From: Mangrovimonas cancribranchiae
Lineage (GTDB): Bacteria; Bacteroidota; Bacteroidia; Flavobacteriales; Flavobacteriaceae
Assembly: GCF_037126245.1 (NCBI RefSeq)
Contig: NZ_CP136925.1
Span: 1,752,001 to 1,816,000, forward strand
DNA length: 64,000 bases
Direction: 5' to 3'
Shown: positions 20,101-28,300 of the stretch, in pieces
Layout: each line of letters opens with the position of its first letter
Position numbering within the stretch: position 1 is the stretch's first letter
The notes under the pieces: model-generated
The model's input: the letters and a program-made list of their open reading frames with translations, nothing else
Database searches by the model: none
What the model was told of the DNA's origin: nothing
Made by a program: the position numbers and the translations under genes

Positions 20101-20947
20101 TAAGTTTCCAGAACATTTTACGGGTAAATTATCCGATGTCATTCAGAGCGCTAGCGAAGAATCTAAGATTGCCACGTCGCAAACTCCTCGCAATGACAAA
20201 AGACCAAAAGCGGCGATTTTACGTGAAAAAGGAAGTAACTCAGAGCGTGAAATGGCAAATGCGATGTACTTAGCAGGATTTGATGTAAAAGATGTGCACA
20301 TGACCGATTTAATTTCTGGTCGTGAAACGCTTGAAGACATTCAATTTTTAGGTGCTGTTGGTGGATTCTCAAACTCAGACGTTTTAGGTTCTGCTAAAGG
20401 TTGGGCTGGGGCTATCAAATACAACGAAAAAGCGAATGAAGTGATTAAAAACTTCTTTGAAAGAGAAGACACACTTTCTGTAGGTATTTGCAATGGTTGT
20501 CAGTTATGGATGGAATTAGACCTTATTAACCCTGAGCACGATGTTCATGGTAAAATGGTTCACAACGATTCTCATAAACACGAAAGTTCATTTACTTCAG
20601 TGAAAATTCAAGAAAACAACTCTGTAATGTTATCTAGCCTAGCCGGAAGTACTTTAGGTGTTTGGATTTCTCACGGTGAAGGTAAATTTAACTTACCAAA
20701 ATCTGAAGATCAATACAACATTGTTGGTAAATATGGATATGCTGAATATCCACACAACCCTAATGGTTCTGACTATAACACAGCCATGATGTGTGATGCA
20801 ACAGGCCGTCACTTAGTAACGATGCCGCACATTGAGCGTTCTACGTTCCAATGGAACTGGGCACATTACCCAAATAACAGACAAGACGAAGTATCGCCTT
20901 GGGTTGAAGCTTTCGTTAATGCCAGAGAGTGGATTGAGAACATTTAA
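17153..20947 (+). CDS. purL: phosphoribosylformylglycinamidine synthase, large single-chain form
   Basis: 1264 residues, the large PurL that combines the synthetase and glutaminase halves. It converts FGAR to FGAM in purine synthesis using ATP and glutamine. Visible landmarks are VNSEHCRHKIFNGTF, ETHNFPTTVEPFNGAATGSGG, AGGIGYGKAEQAL, TGKDSLSMKQKYPNEQ and the glutaminase nucleophile region GICNGCQLW with Cys1116. Two segments look foreign to the family: residues 353-376 and 996-1015. Each is a repeat element that starts with V-I and ends SQTPRND, and neither interrupts the frame. The first follows LTFEHDEAND and precedes RKLGFDKVIMQAGG, a position where related proteins are expected to be short. 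The second lies in the linker before the glutaminase domain. It ends at a terminator at 20968-21007. Confidence 0.97.
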   Translation: MIHFFGNQNSKVYAVQATKEFSPETIQKLSWLFGNQPKIEQASLDAFFVGPRAAMITPWSTNAVEITQNMGITDIIRIEEFEAVSKDFKGYDPMISEKFNGLNQESFTINIKPEPILDIEDIAAYNIQEGLSLSDEEVTYLEGVSKKIGRPLTDSEVFGFSQVNSEHCRHKIFNGTFVIDGEEKPTSLFKMIRKTSETHPNDIVSAYKDNVAFVKGPVVEQFAPKSADKPDFYETKDFESVISLKAETHNFPTTVEPFNGAATGSGGEIRDRLAGGKGSLPLAGTAVYMTSYSRLEENRPWEQAMEERKWLYQTPMDILIKASNGASDFGNKFGQPLICGSVLTFEHDEANDVIANNVKQSAKNDEITSSQTPRNDGNQPRKLGFDKVIMQAGGIGYGKAEQALKDTPKTGDKVVILGGENYRIGMGGAAVSSADTGEFESGIELNAVQRSNPEMQKRAANAVRGMVESDENYIVSIHDHGAGGHLNCLSELVEETGGHIDLDKLPVGDPTLSDKEIIGNESQERMGLVIAEKHIETLQKIADRERSPMYTVGDVTGNHRFTFESKTNGHKPMDLAMDDMFGSSPKTFMYDKKVARNYADVAYNKENFYDYLDQLLQLEAVASKDWLTNKVDRCVGGKVAKQQCVGPLQIPLNNVGVMALDYKGKEGIATSIGHSPISGLINPVAGSRNSITEALTNIIWAPLKDGIQNVSLSANWMWPCKNEGEDARLYEAVEAVSEFAIDLGINVPTGKDSLSMKQKYPNEQVIAPGTVIISAAANCTDINKVVEPVFQKGSGNVYYINLSQDNFKLGGSSFAQVVNKIGNDTPNVQSAGYVKTVFNTIQQLILDGQIVAGHDVASGGLITTLLELCFADNNLGAELDITALAENDSFKVLFAENAGLVIQSKDASIETVLSAANIDFFNIGKVTESDTLSIINGTDVFTMTISKLRDMWYKTSFLLDQKQTANGLAQDRYDNYKNQPLQFKFPEHFTGKLSDVIQSASEESKIATSQTPRNDKRPKAAILREKGSNSEREMANAMYLAGFDVKDVHMTDLISGRETLEDIQFLGAVGGFSNSDVLGSAKGWAGAIKYNEKANEVIKNFFEREDTLSVGICNGCQLWMELDLINPEHDVHGKMVHNDSHKHESSFTSVKIQENNSVMLSSLAGSTLGVWISHGEGKFNLPKSEDQYNIVGKYGYAEYPHNPNGSDYNTAMMCDATGRHLVTMPHIERSTFQWNWAHYPNNRQDEVSPWVEAFVNAREWIENI
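18209..18280. repeat. GTCATT...AATGAC palindrome-type element, in frame in purL (copy 1)
   Basis: 72 bases (24 codons) begin GTCATTGCGAAC and end TCCTCGTAATGAC. The two ends are imperfect inverted repeats: reverse-complementing the right arm gives GTCATTACGAGGAGTTTGCG. The right arm shares 22 of 23 bases with the right arm of copy 2. In purL the element encodes residues 353-376. Arms of this kind are known to me as dispersed repeats in Bacteroidota genomes; the assignment to that class is from memory. Confidence 0.7.
20138..20197. repeat. GTCATT...AATGAC palindrome-type element, in frame in purL (copy 2)
   Basis: 60 bases (20 codons) begin GTCATTCAGAGCG and end TCCTCGCAATGAC. The right arm is nearly identical to that of copy 1, but the left arm is of a different type (GTCATTCAGAGCGCTAGCGA and then AGAATCT). 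It looks like a composite of two dispersed-repeat arms joined tail to tail. It encodes purL residues 996-1015, in the linker preceding the glutaminase domain. Confidence 0.72.
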
Positions 20948-20967
20948 ATTGATTTAGATATAGTCAT

Positions 20968-21007
20968 AAAACCCAGATTTAAATTTAAACCTGGGTTTTC
21001 TTTTTTT
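20968..21007 (+). terminator. intrinsic terminator of purL
   Basis: Arms AAAACCCAG (20968-20976) and CTGGGTTTT (20991-20999) form a 9 bp stem with a 14-base loop; a run of seven T residues follows at 21001-21007. Confidence 0.85.
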
Positions 21008-21040
21008 ATCAATAGAGTATATTACTTAATCCAAAGGTGG

Positions 21041-22243
21041 TTATTTTAACCTACCGACGGTTACGGTTTTAATCTCTCCAGTATCCATATCTTTAAGGGT
21101 CATGACTATTTCATCCCCTATATCATCATTCTGATGAACTACCAATTCACAAAAATTTTTATCTTCATAGGAAAACTCATTGACTTTCAAAATATAATCT
21201 CCTAATTTTACTTGCTCGCTAAGTGTTTCATCCCAAATAATACCAACGACCAATTGTTCGTCTTTCATGGTTGGCTGCACAACAAACGGTGGTTTCACAA
21301 AGGTTCTTAAATCTACTAAATCATAGGAATCAAAATAGAAACGTTGCTTGTCATAATCCAGTGTCACTTTTCCAAAAGACAATACTTTGGCGCCAAACCG
21401 TGACTCATTGCTGGTGGTAGTATTCACAAAGACATCTTTAAATACCTCCGTATTAATAATCATTTTAGGGATTTTAAGTATCAATTTCTCATTTTTTTTG
21501 GCAAATCCATGCATTCCCCAACTATTGGCTCCGTTGGCTTTAGCTAGAACGTCCAACACATCTGTTTTTTCTTCAAAATACTGACACGCCTTCTTAGACA
21601 TCGCATAGAAGTCATCGGCTCCAGTATCAAACAATACCCGATCTGCAGCACTAGCTTCTCCTTTCTCCAATTTAATATGAATAAATGGATTGCTCTGTGT
21701 TTTGGAAAGTTCCATGGTTGAATAAAACTCCGTATTTATTTCCAAATTCTTGGCCTTGTCTGTTATAATAATATGTTTCTTTTGATCATCTATCTGTACC
21801 ACAGAATTCCGCAACATATTACTCCCTATAATACCATCAATCCCTATACACTGGAAATAAACCTCTGCATTTTGTTGCAATAAAAAACCTGGCGTATCTT
21901 CAAAAGTTAATGCTCCCAACTGTAACTTTGGTAAAGAAACAATGTTAATAGCAGCTACATTTCCCGATGCATCATGCACGTCTATAACATCAATAATATC
22001 AGGCTTAAATTCCTGATAAAGAGCTTTTGATAAAGAAAAAGGTGCACCTGTATCAAATAAAAATGTATAAGATTTCCCTTCAATAATGACAGGTACTAAC
22101 ATTTTATCTTTAAACATCTTGTATGCGATTGTATCGTGATAATGTTTTTGAGAAATTTGTCCATGATTGATATTAGAAGGCTTTTTTTGAGCAAAGCCAA
22201 CAAGCGTCAAACAAATGGTAAAAACACACAGAATTTTTTTCAT
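21041..22243 (-). CDS. secreted retropepsin-like aspartic protease family protein
   Basis: 400 residues with a signal peptide (ends LVGFAQ). Two aspartic-protease half-sites are seen: FLFDTGAPFSLS and VLFDTGADDFYAMS. This is the single-chain duplicated layout of retropepsin-like clan AA proteins of Bacteroidota. The C-terminus (about 320-400, LSEQVKLGDYILKVNEFSYED) resembles a PDZ-like domain. It is predicted to be periplasmic or extracytoplasmic. It lies between the true purL end and a decayed second purL 3' end, and is transcribed towards purL. Substrate unknown. Confidence 0.82.
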   Translation of the reverse strand: MKKILCVFTICLTLVGFAQKKPSNINHGQISQKHYHDTIAYKMFKDKMLVPVIIEGKSYTFLFDTGAPFSLSKALYQEFKPDIIDVIDVHDASGNVAAINIVSLPKLQLGALTFEDTPGFLLQQNAEVYFQCIGIDGIIGSNMLRNSVVQIDDQKKHIIITDKAKNLEINTEFYSTMELSKTQSNPFIHIKLEKGEASAADRVLFDTGADDFYAMSKKACQYFEEKTDVLDVLAKANGANSWGMHGFAKKNEKLILKIPKMIINTEVFKDVFVNTTTSNESRFGAKVLSFGKVTLDYDKQRFYFDSYDLVDLRTFVKPPFVVQPTMKDEQLVVGIIWDETLSEQVKLGDYILKVNEFSYEDKNFCELVVHQNDDIGDEIVMTLKDMDTGEIKTVTVGRLK

Positions 22244-22336
22244 TTCGAGATAATTTTAAGAAAGGGGAAGGTAGAAAAAAAACTCCTTTTATTCTATTAA
22301 TGACAACGAAAGATTAGGGTAACACGTTATATTACA

Positions 22337-22435
22337 TGGAATTAGGCACACTACCCTAGCAACAGACAAGATGAAGTATCGCCTTGGTTGGAAGCTTTTG
22401 TGAATGCTAGAACATGGATTGAAAGTAGGAAATAA
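22337..22435 (+). pseudogene. remnant of a second purL 3' end
   Basis: Translating from 22337 gives W-N-stop-A-H-Y-P-S-N-R-Q-D-E-V-S-P-W-L-E-A-F-V-N-A-R-T-W-I-E and then a terminal stop. This lines up with the real PurL C-terminus WNWAHYPNNRQDEVSPWVEA and onward. One Trp codon has become TAG. By eye, about 80% of the bases match the intact purL end, with many silent changes, so it is not a fresh duplicate. There is no start codon or upstream coding sequence, so it cannot be expressed as a protein. It sits downstream of the protease gene and 39 bases before the histidine kinase gene. Confidence 0.85.
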
Positions 22436-22474
22436 CGTATTTTTTAGTAATTTAGATTCGGAAATCTGTTCTAA

Positions 22475-24499
22475 ATGAAGCCACTATTAACCTCTATTTT
22501 TTTGCTTGTTGCAAGTATTATTTGCGCACAAGACTTGAAAACACAACCAATTGTTAACGAGTTAAACACTCAAATACAATTAGAAAAAAGCAAAGCGAAA
22601 AAATTAAAATTGCTAGATAGTTTAACAGCTACTGTAAGAAACAAAACAGATTTTGCATACGATTCTATCGCTCGTAAAACTATAGATTATGCCATATTAT
22701 TAGACTCGTTTAATATAGCTGCTTACAATACTACAAACCTAATTAACTACCATAATAACATCTTAGGAAACCCCGAAGAAGGCATTGTTATTTTCAACAA
22801 CTATTTTAATACTTTAAAAAATAAAATAAGTTATAGAAATATAGCAAGTCTTTATATCGATTCGGGAGACAGTTTTTACTTTATAAAACAAGTAGATTCT
22901 GCCATGTCTCATTACAGCAAGGCTATAGCCTTTGCAAAAAAAGCAAAAGATCAACGTGTTGAAGCAATGGCTACCTTATATCAAGGTTATGCCTATACTG
23001 ACGAAGGCAATTTTGTAAAAGCATCGCAAACACTACAAAAGGCTTCAAAAATATTTAATACCGTAAAAGACACATTTAATATTATTGCTTCAAAAAATGC
23101 GCTATCACTTTTATACAGTTCTAACGGGTTTTTAACAGAAGCCAGAGAAGAACGTATTGAAGCGATTTCGCTTGCCGAAAAAATAAAAAGCTACGGGCAA
23201 CTTATTCCGCTTTATGTCAATGAGGCTACTGATAACAAAAAACAAAATCTAGAAACACAACGCATTAAGTATTTACATAAAGCTATTGCTGCAAATAAGA
23301 AATCGAATTACTTCGATTATTTTAAACCTATTTTATTGAATGAATTAATTGTTGCCTACGCTGAAAATGATAGTATCAACAAAGCAAATTTCTACTTAAA
23401 AGAAATAGAAAAAGATAAACGTAATACCGAAGGCATCTACAAAGTTCATTATTATAATGCTTTAAAAAGTTTAGCCTATGCTAATAAACAATATTCTAAA
23501 GCCGAAACATTAGGCAACGAGCATCTTAATATGCTAATTAAAACTAACGATATAAACACCATTCAGAAAGCAGAAGAGTTTTTGGGTAAAGTTTACGAAG
23601 CTTTAAATAAACCTAAACAATCATTGACACACTATAAGGTTTCGCAACATATTTTAGACTCTATAAAATCGGTACAAAAAACAAAAGCTCTTGCCTACTA
23701 CCAAACATTATATGAAACCGAAAAACGTGACCAAAAAATAAAACTGCAAAACAGTAAAATAACTTTACTAGACGAACAAAACAAGCGTAAAAAACAATTA
23801 CTTTGGTTTGGTGGTCTATCGTTAGTAGCACTATTTATTATTCTTTATCTGTGGCGCTCTAACAAGTTTTCTAAAAGAAAAGCCAAATTAGAAAAAGCAT
23901 TTGCTCAGGATTTAATTAGAAATGTTGAAACCGAACGCAAACGCATTTCCAGCGAATTACATGACAGTGTTGGCCAAAGTTTACTACTAATTAAAAACAA
24001 AATTTTATTAGATTCTGACGAAACTACCGATATGAATTTAATAGATAATACCATAGATGAAGTTAGGAGTATTTCGCAAAACTTACATCCGTTTCAATTT
24101 GAAAAGTTAGGACTAATTGCTTCGATAGAAAATACCGTTGAAAGCTTTCAAAAAAGCTCCGATATTTTTTATTCAGAAGATATAGACATACAAGACTTAA
24201 ATATCCCTAAAGACAAAGAAATATTTATTTATCGTATGATTCAAGAATGTTTAAACAATGTTGAAAAGCATTCGCAAGCTAAAGCTTGTAATGTTATGGC
24301 TAAAGATGCGGAGAAATATGTATTATTTCAAATAAAAGATAATGGTATTGGTTTCGACCTTACCGAAAACAGCCAACTTTTAAATAGCCTTGGGATGAAA
24401 ACCTTAAAAGAGCGTGCACAAATTATACAAGCACAATTAAGTATAAATTCTGAAAAAGGAAAAGGTACAACCATCCAAATACAAGTTCCCAAAAAATAA
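22475..24499 (+). CDS. TPR-containing sensor histidine kinase (NarL-type partner)
   Basis: 674 residues with a signal peptide-like start (ends SIICAQ). About 30-400 is a run of tetratricopeptide-type helices (for example KAKDQRVEAMATLYQGYAYT, YSKAETLGNEHL), which would be periplasmic. A coiled-coil segment and a membrane helix (about 441-460) lead to a HisKA_3-type dimerisation domain, RISSELHDSVGQSLLL, with phospho-acceptor His496. The HATPase domain follows: MIQECLNNVEKHSQA and IKDNGIGFDL, then LGMKTLKERA. It would phosphorylate the response regulator encoded 3 bases downstream. The signal sensed is unknown. Confidence 0.92.
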   Translation: MKPLLTSIFLLVASIICAQDLKTQPIVNELNTQIQLEKSKAKKLKLLDSLTATVRNKTDFAYDSIARKTIDYAILLDSFNIAAYNTTNLINYHNNILGNPEEGIVIFNNYFNTLKNKISYRNIASLYIDSGDSFYFIKQVDSAMSHYSKAIAFAKKAKDQRVEAMATLYQGYAYTDEGNFVKASQTLQKASKIFNTVKDTFNIIASKNALSLLYSSNGFLTEAREERIEAISLAEKIKSYGQLIPLYVNEATDNKKQNLETQRIKYLHKAIAANKKSNYFDYFKPILLNELIVAYAENDSINKANFYLKEIEKDKRNTEGIYKVHYYNALKSLAYANKQYSKAETLGNEHLNMLIKTNDINTIQKAEEFLGKVYEALNKPKQSLTHYKVSQHILDSIKSVQKTKALAYYQTLYETEKRDQKIKLQNSKITLLDEQNKRKKQLLWFGGLSLVALFIILYLWRSNKFSKRKAKLEKAFAQDLIRNVETERKRISSELHDSVGQSLLLIKNKILLDSDETTDMNLIDNTIDEVRSISQNLHPFQFEKLGLIASIENTVESFQKSSDIFYSEDIDIQDLNIPKDKEIFIYRMIQECLNNVEKHSQAKACNVMAKDAEKYVLFQIKDNGIGFDLTENSQLLNSLGMKTLKERAQIIQAQLSINSEKGKGTTIQIQVPKK

Positions 24500-24502
24500 G
24501 TT

Positions 24503-25132
24503 ATGCCTACAACTATTTTATTAGCCGACGATCACCCTTTATTATTAAATGGCACCAAAGAGTTTTTAGAAAAAAAAGGATATCATGTAATAGCAACAGC
24601 CATTGATGGAAATGACGCCTATTTAAAAACCCTAAACTTAAAACCAGATATAGCCATCCTGGACTTCGATATGCCAAAACTTAATGGTCTTGAAGTTGCC
24701 ATTGAAATAGAAAAAAATGAATTACCCACCAAAGTAGTCATCTTAACCCTACACAAACAAGAATCAATTTTAAATGAAATAGGCCATTGCATTCATGGAT
24801 ACATCACTAAAGATAGTGCTCTGGAAGAATTAGAGTTATGCCTAGAAACCCTAAAAAAAGGCGACACATTTATTAGTAGCAAATTAAAGAGTAACATACA
24901 TTTTGATACCGATGACAACAGTAACATTGAACAATTATCAGTTACCGAAATAAAAATCTTAAAATACCTCAACAAAAACCTTAACAGTACACAAATAGCC
25001 GAGGAATTATTTATCTCTAAACGCACCGTTGAAAAACACCGTAGTAACATTATAAAAAAGCTACAAATAGACTCTAGCAAACAAAACGCCCTAATTATTT
25101 GGTTAAAAAATCACCCAGAAGTTTTTAACTAA
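24503..25132 (+). CDS. LuxR/NarL-family response regulator
   Basis: 209 residues. The receiver domain has the acidic pocket (LADDHPL, D9-D10), phospho-acceptor Asp54 (ILDFDMPKLNG) and the conserved VILTLHK strand. The C-terminal HTH of the LuxR type follows (LSVTEIKILKYL, STQIAEELFISKRTVEKHRSNIIKKL). It is the partner of the upstream kinase gene. Three copies of a palindrome are found downstream at 25142, 25280 and 31587, two of them directly at promoters of large T9SS protein genes. This makes it a plausible direct regulator of that locus; the link is inference from position. Confidence 0.93.
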   Translation: MPTTILLADDHPLLLNGTKEFLEKKGYHVIATAIDGNDAYLKTLNLKPDIAILDFDMPKLNGLEVAIEIEKNELPTKVVILTLHKQESILNEIGHCIHGYITKDSALEELELCLETLKKGDTFISSKLKSNIHFDTDDNSNIEQLSVTEIKILKYLNKNLNSTQIAEELFISKRTVEKHRSNIIKKLQIDSSKQNALIIWLKNHPEVFN

Positions 25133-25141
25133 TACTCTACA

Positions 25142-25163
25142 CAATACGTAGGTCTACGTATTG
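25142..25163. promoter_or_regulatory. palindromic operator candidate, copy 1
   Basis: Arms CAATACGTAG (25142-25151) and its exact reverse complement (25154-25163) flank a 2-base centre, GT. It lies 9 bases after the response regulator stop codon. Its last three bases, TTG, stand 20 bases before CTCCTTTG at 25184-25191, a weak -7-like box. The same spacing occurs at the two other copies. Confidence 0.65.
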
Positions 25164-25197
25164 ATTTTAAAACAAAACTTTCACTCCTTTGCAGTTA

Positions 25198-25274
25198 TAG
25201 TCTATTAAAGGCTATTAAAATAGAAGGGGTAGCTATTTATATGAAAAGGTCAAGTATTACACTTGGCCTTTTTT
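25198..25274 (+). ncRNA. possible small RNA between palindrome copy 1 and the first terminator
   Basis: If the promoter-like box at 25184-25191 is active, transcription would begin near 25198 and stop at the strong terminator ending 25274, giving an RNA of about 77 bases. No credible reading frame lies in it: an ATG at 25241 gives 11 codons that run through the terminator hairpin. The alternative is a remnant of a lost gene or a promoter-less leftover of the duplicated cassette. Confidence 0.25.
25244..25274 (+). terminator. terminator of the repeated family, copy 1
   Basis: Arms AAAAGGTCAAGT (25244-25255) and ACTTGGCCTTTT (25261-25272) pair over 12 positions with one G-T pair, loop ATTAC, followed by T residues. 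Similar hairpins recur at 31556, 35552 and 36987. Confidence 0.85.
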
Positions 25275-25279
25275 AGTTT

Positions 25280-25329
25280 CAATACGTAGGTCTACGTATT
25301 GATAATGGTTAGCAGCATAAGTAATTTTA
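25280..25329 (+). promoter_or_regulatory. palindrome copy 2 plus promoter of the first giant T9SS gene
   Basis: The 22 bp palindrome (arms CAATACGTAG and its reverse complement, centre GT) spans 25280-25301. Its final TTG can act as the -33 element. TAATTTTA at 25322-25329 is a near match to TAnnTTTG, with exactly 20 bases between the two. The stretch from the palindrome to about base 25325 is almost identical to that at 31587. A regulator bound to the palindrome would contact polymerase at -33. Confidence 0.65.
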
Positions 25330-25360
25330 CATACCAAATAGAACTTAAAGAACATTAACA

Positions 25361-28300
25361 ATGACTTATCTTACTCAATTAAAACATCGTCTTTTTAAAA
25401 AACAGCATTTCCTTACATTAGCCTGTTTTATTTTTATACAACTATCCTATGGGCAAGTTGTTCCCTTAAACATTAACAAACATTTTAGTCAAGCCAATGT
25501 TATTGTTGAAGGAGAAATTACGGGCTCCCAAAGTTATTGGAATGCCAAGAGGAGTAAAATTTACACCAGCTACACGCTAAACGTAGCTCAAGTTATAAAA
25601 GGCAACATTAACCAAGACCAGATACAAATTGTTGTACTTGGTGGACAAGTAGATAATAAATTTTTAAAAGCAAGCCACACACTTAATCTAAAAATGTATG
25701 ATAAAGGGGTGTTTACATTAAAGTCGTTAACCTCAGCACACCCCAACCCTAACTTTCCTACGAACCTTCAATTTCAAAGTTATGCTGGTTCGCAATCAGC
25801 TTTTAAATACAATGATATAGATAATCGTGTTACAGGTCTTTTCGATCAATTTCAATCAAGAGAGGCATTTTACAATACTTTAAGACAAACTTTCACACAA
25901 GCTTCTCCGCTATTACAAAGAACAACCTCTTCAACACAAAACCAAAATGCAAATATTTCATCTATATACCCACCTTCTAACATAAGTGCTGGTACAGAAC
26001 AAGTAATTACAATTAACGGTAATAACTTTGGAAGTAGTACAGGAACTGTTTATTTTGACGATGCCCAAGATGGTGGGATTAGCCAAGTTGAAGGAACTAT
26101 TGTATCTTGGTCTGATACACAGATAGAGGTAGAAGTTCCCTCTGATGCAGCAACTGGCACCGTATACGCAAATACGTCTAATGGTACATTTACTAGCGCT
26201 ATAACCATCGATTATAACATTAAAGACTATTTTAACGACACAAGGTTTATAAATGACGACAATAGCCATGGATATACTTGGCGAATGGAAAGTGGTTTTA
26301 ACAATAATACGCCTGCCAAAACAGCTTTCATGAGAGCATTTAATTCGTGGCGTTGTGCTTCTAGGTTAAACTGGAAAGTAGGAGAAGCAACCTCTTTAAA
26401 TGAAACCGATTGGGACAACACTAACATTATTCGTTTTGCTAACCCTGGAGAACTAAGTGCTGGTATATTTGGACAGTCTATAATGATGGGAGAATCTTGC
26501 CCCGACGTTGTTAATGGAGATTTTATTGTTTCTGAAATGGATATTCATTTTAATCCAGATATCGATTGGAATTATGGAATAGAAGCTCCCGCTTCTAATC
26601 AAGTTGACCTTGAAAGTATCGCTTTACGTGAATTAGGTCTTGGCCAAAGTATTGGTTACGTAATAAATCCTAATTCCGTGATGCATTACGAAGATATTAC
26701 ACCAGGTGAAGTAAGAAGAACCCTAAATGAAGGTGACGTCGATGCCACTGAATATATGATGTGGAAAAGTATTCAGTTTTTACCAGATGGATGCAGTCAG
26801 TATAGCCGCATGAGGCATAGAAGCCTTAATACTACAGTATATGTTAATCAAAATCAAACGACAGGGCTTAAAAATGGTACATCATGGGAGAATGCCTATA
26901 CCAGCTTACAAACAGCATTACAAAACTCGACCTCTTGTGGAGATAATATAAAAAATATTCTAGTGGCATCTGGTAATTATAAGCCAACTGATGGCAATGA
27001 TCAAACAGCCTCTTTTATAGTTCCATATGGCATAAGACTACTAGGCGGGTTTAATGGTACAGAAACCGATATAGATCAACGAGATTGGGTTGCTAATCTA
27101 ACTATATTAAGTGGAGGAATAAATACTTTTGTTTCAAATCCAGGTAACAGTCATACTATTATAACCATGCTAAGTAATGAAGCAGAAATAAACGGATTTA
27201 CTATAAGAGGTGCATATGCCGATGATAGCACAGATAACTCACAACCAGCCATTGGTCGCTCTGGCGCTGCTATTTACAACAACGGTAACAATAAAATTTA
27301 CAATTGTATTATAACAGATAATACCGCAATAGATTCTGGTATTGGGGGTGGTATCGTATCTTTTGGTGGCACTCTAGATATCGTTAACACCTTGTTTTAT
27401 AATAACTCGGCCTCAGAAAATGGTGGAGCAATCTCTGTTGAAAGCGGCACTACAAATATTATAAACTGTACTATTGCAGACAATACCGCTAATAAAGGTG
27501 GCGGTATACACTTTTTCAATGGTAATGTTAATGCTACAAATACCATATTCTCCAATAATAGTGGCACTAATGGGAATATAAATGATGATGGTGGTGCTGG
27601 TACAGGAACCGCCAACTATTGTTTGTTCTACAATACAACTAGTGAAAATGACGGTAATATCCCACCTAATATTACAGGTAATAATAATTTAGAAAATACA
27701 GATCCAGATCTTAGACCTGATTACAAACTGACCTATACCTCTGCAGCTATTGATGCTGGAGACAACACAGCCAACACCTTAACAAAAGACTTAAGTTTTC
27801 AAGATAGAATACAAAACAGCACTATAGATATTGGCGCTTATGAGACAGGAAGTTTATGCGATCTTAACGTAGGTAACACTATCTATGTAGATAAAACAGC
27901 CACAGGATATAGAACTGGTAATAGCTGGGGGAATGCCTTTAGAAATTTAGAAACAGCATTAGCTTTACAGGAATGTGGCTTTACAGGTGAGATACTTGTG
28001 GCAGGCGGACAAACCTTTACCCCGTCAGCATCTAGATTATGTACCCAAGGTTGTGAGACCCCTAGAGGTTACTATTTTTTAATTCATGAAGATATTCAAC
28101 TTAAAGGTGGGTATATCCCTCATACATTTACACAAGACTATACCAATCCTACCATATTAAGTGGTGATATTGGTATTATTAACGATAATAGCGATAATAC
28201 CCTGACAGTAGTTATAACTGCTAACCTAACCAATGCTGCACAAATTGATGGTTTTGCAATTACTAAAGGAAATGCTAATGATAGTAATGTTTATCAAACT

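Noticed and set aside
20143-20372. Antisense open frames in purL with peptide ends such as HCEEFATWQS
   Set aside because: These are the reverse reading of repeat copy 2, a typical spurious product of such repeats.
25241-25276. 11-codon reading frame before the giant gene
   Set aside because: It runs through the terminator hairpin and has no supporting features.
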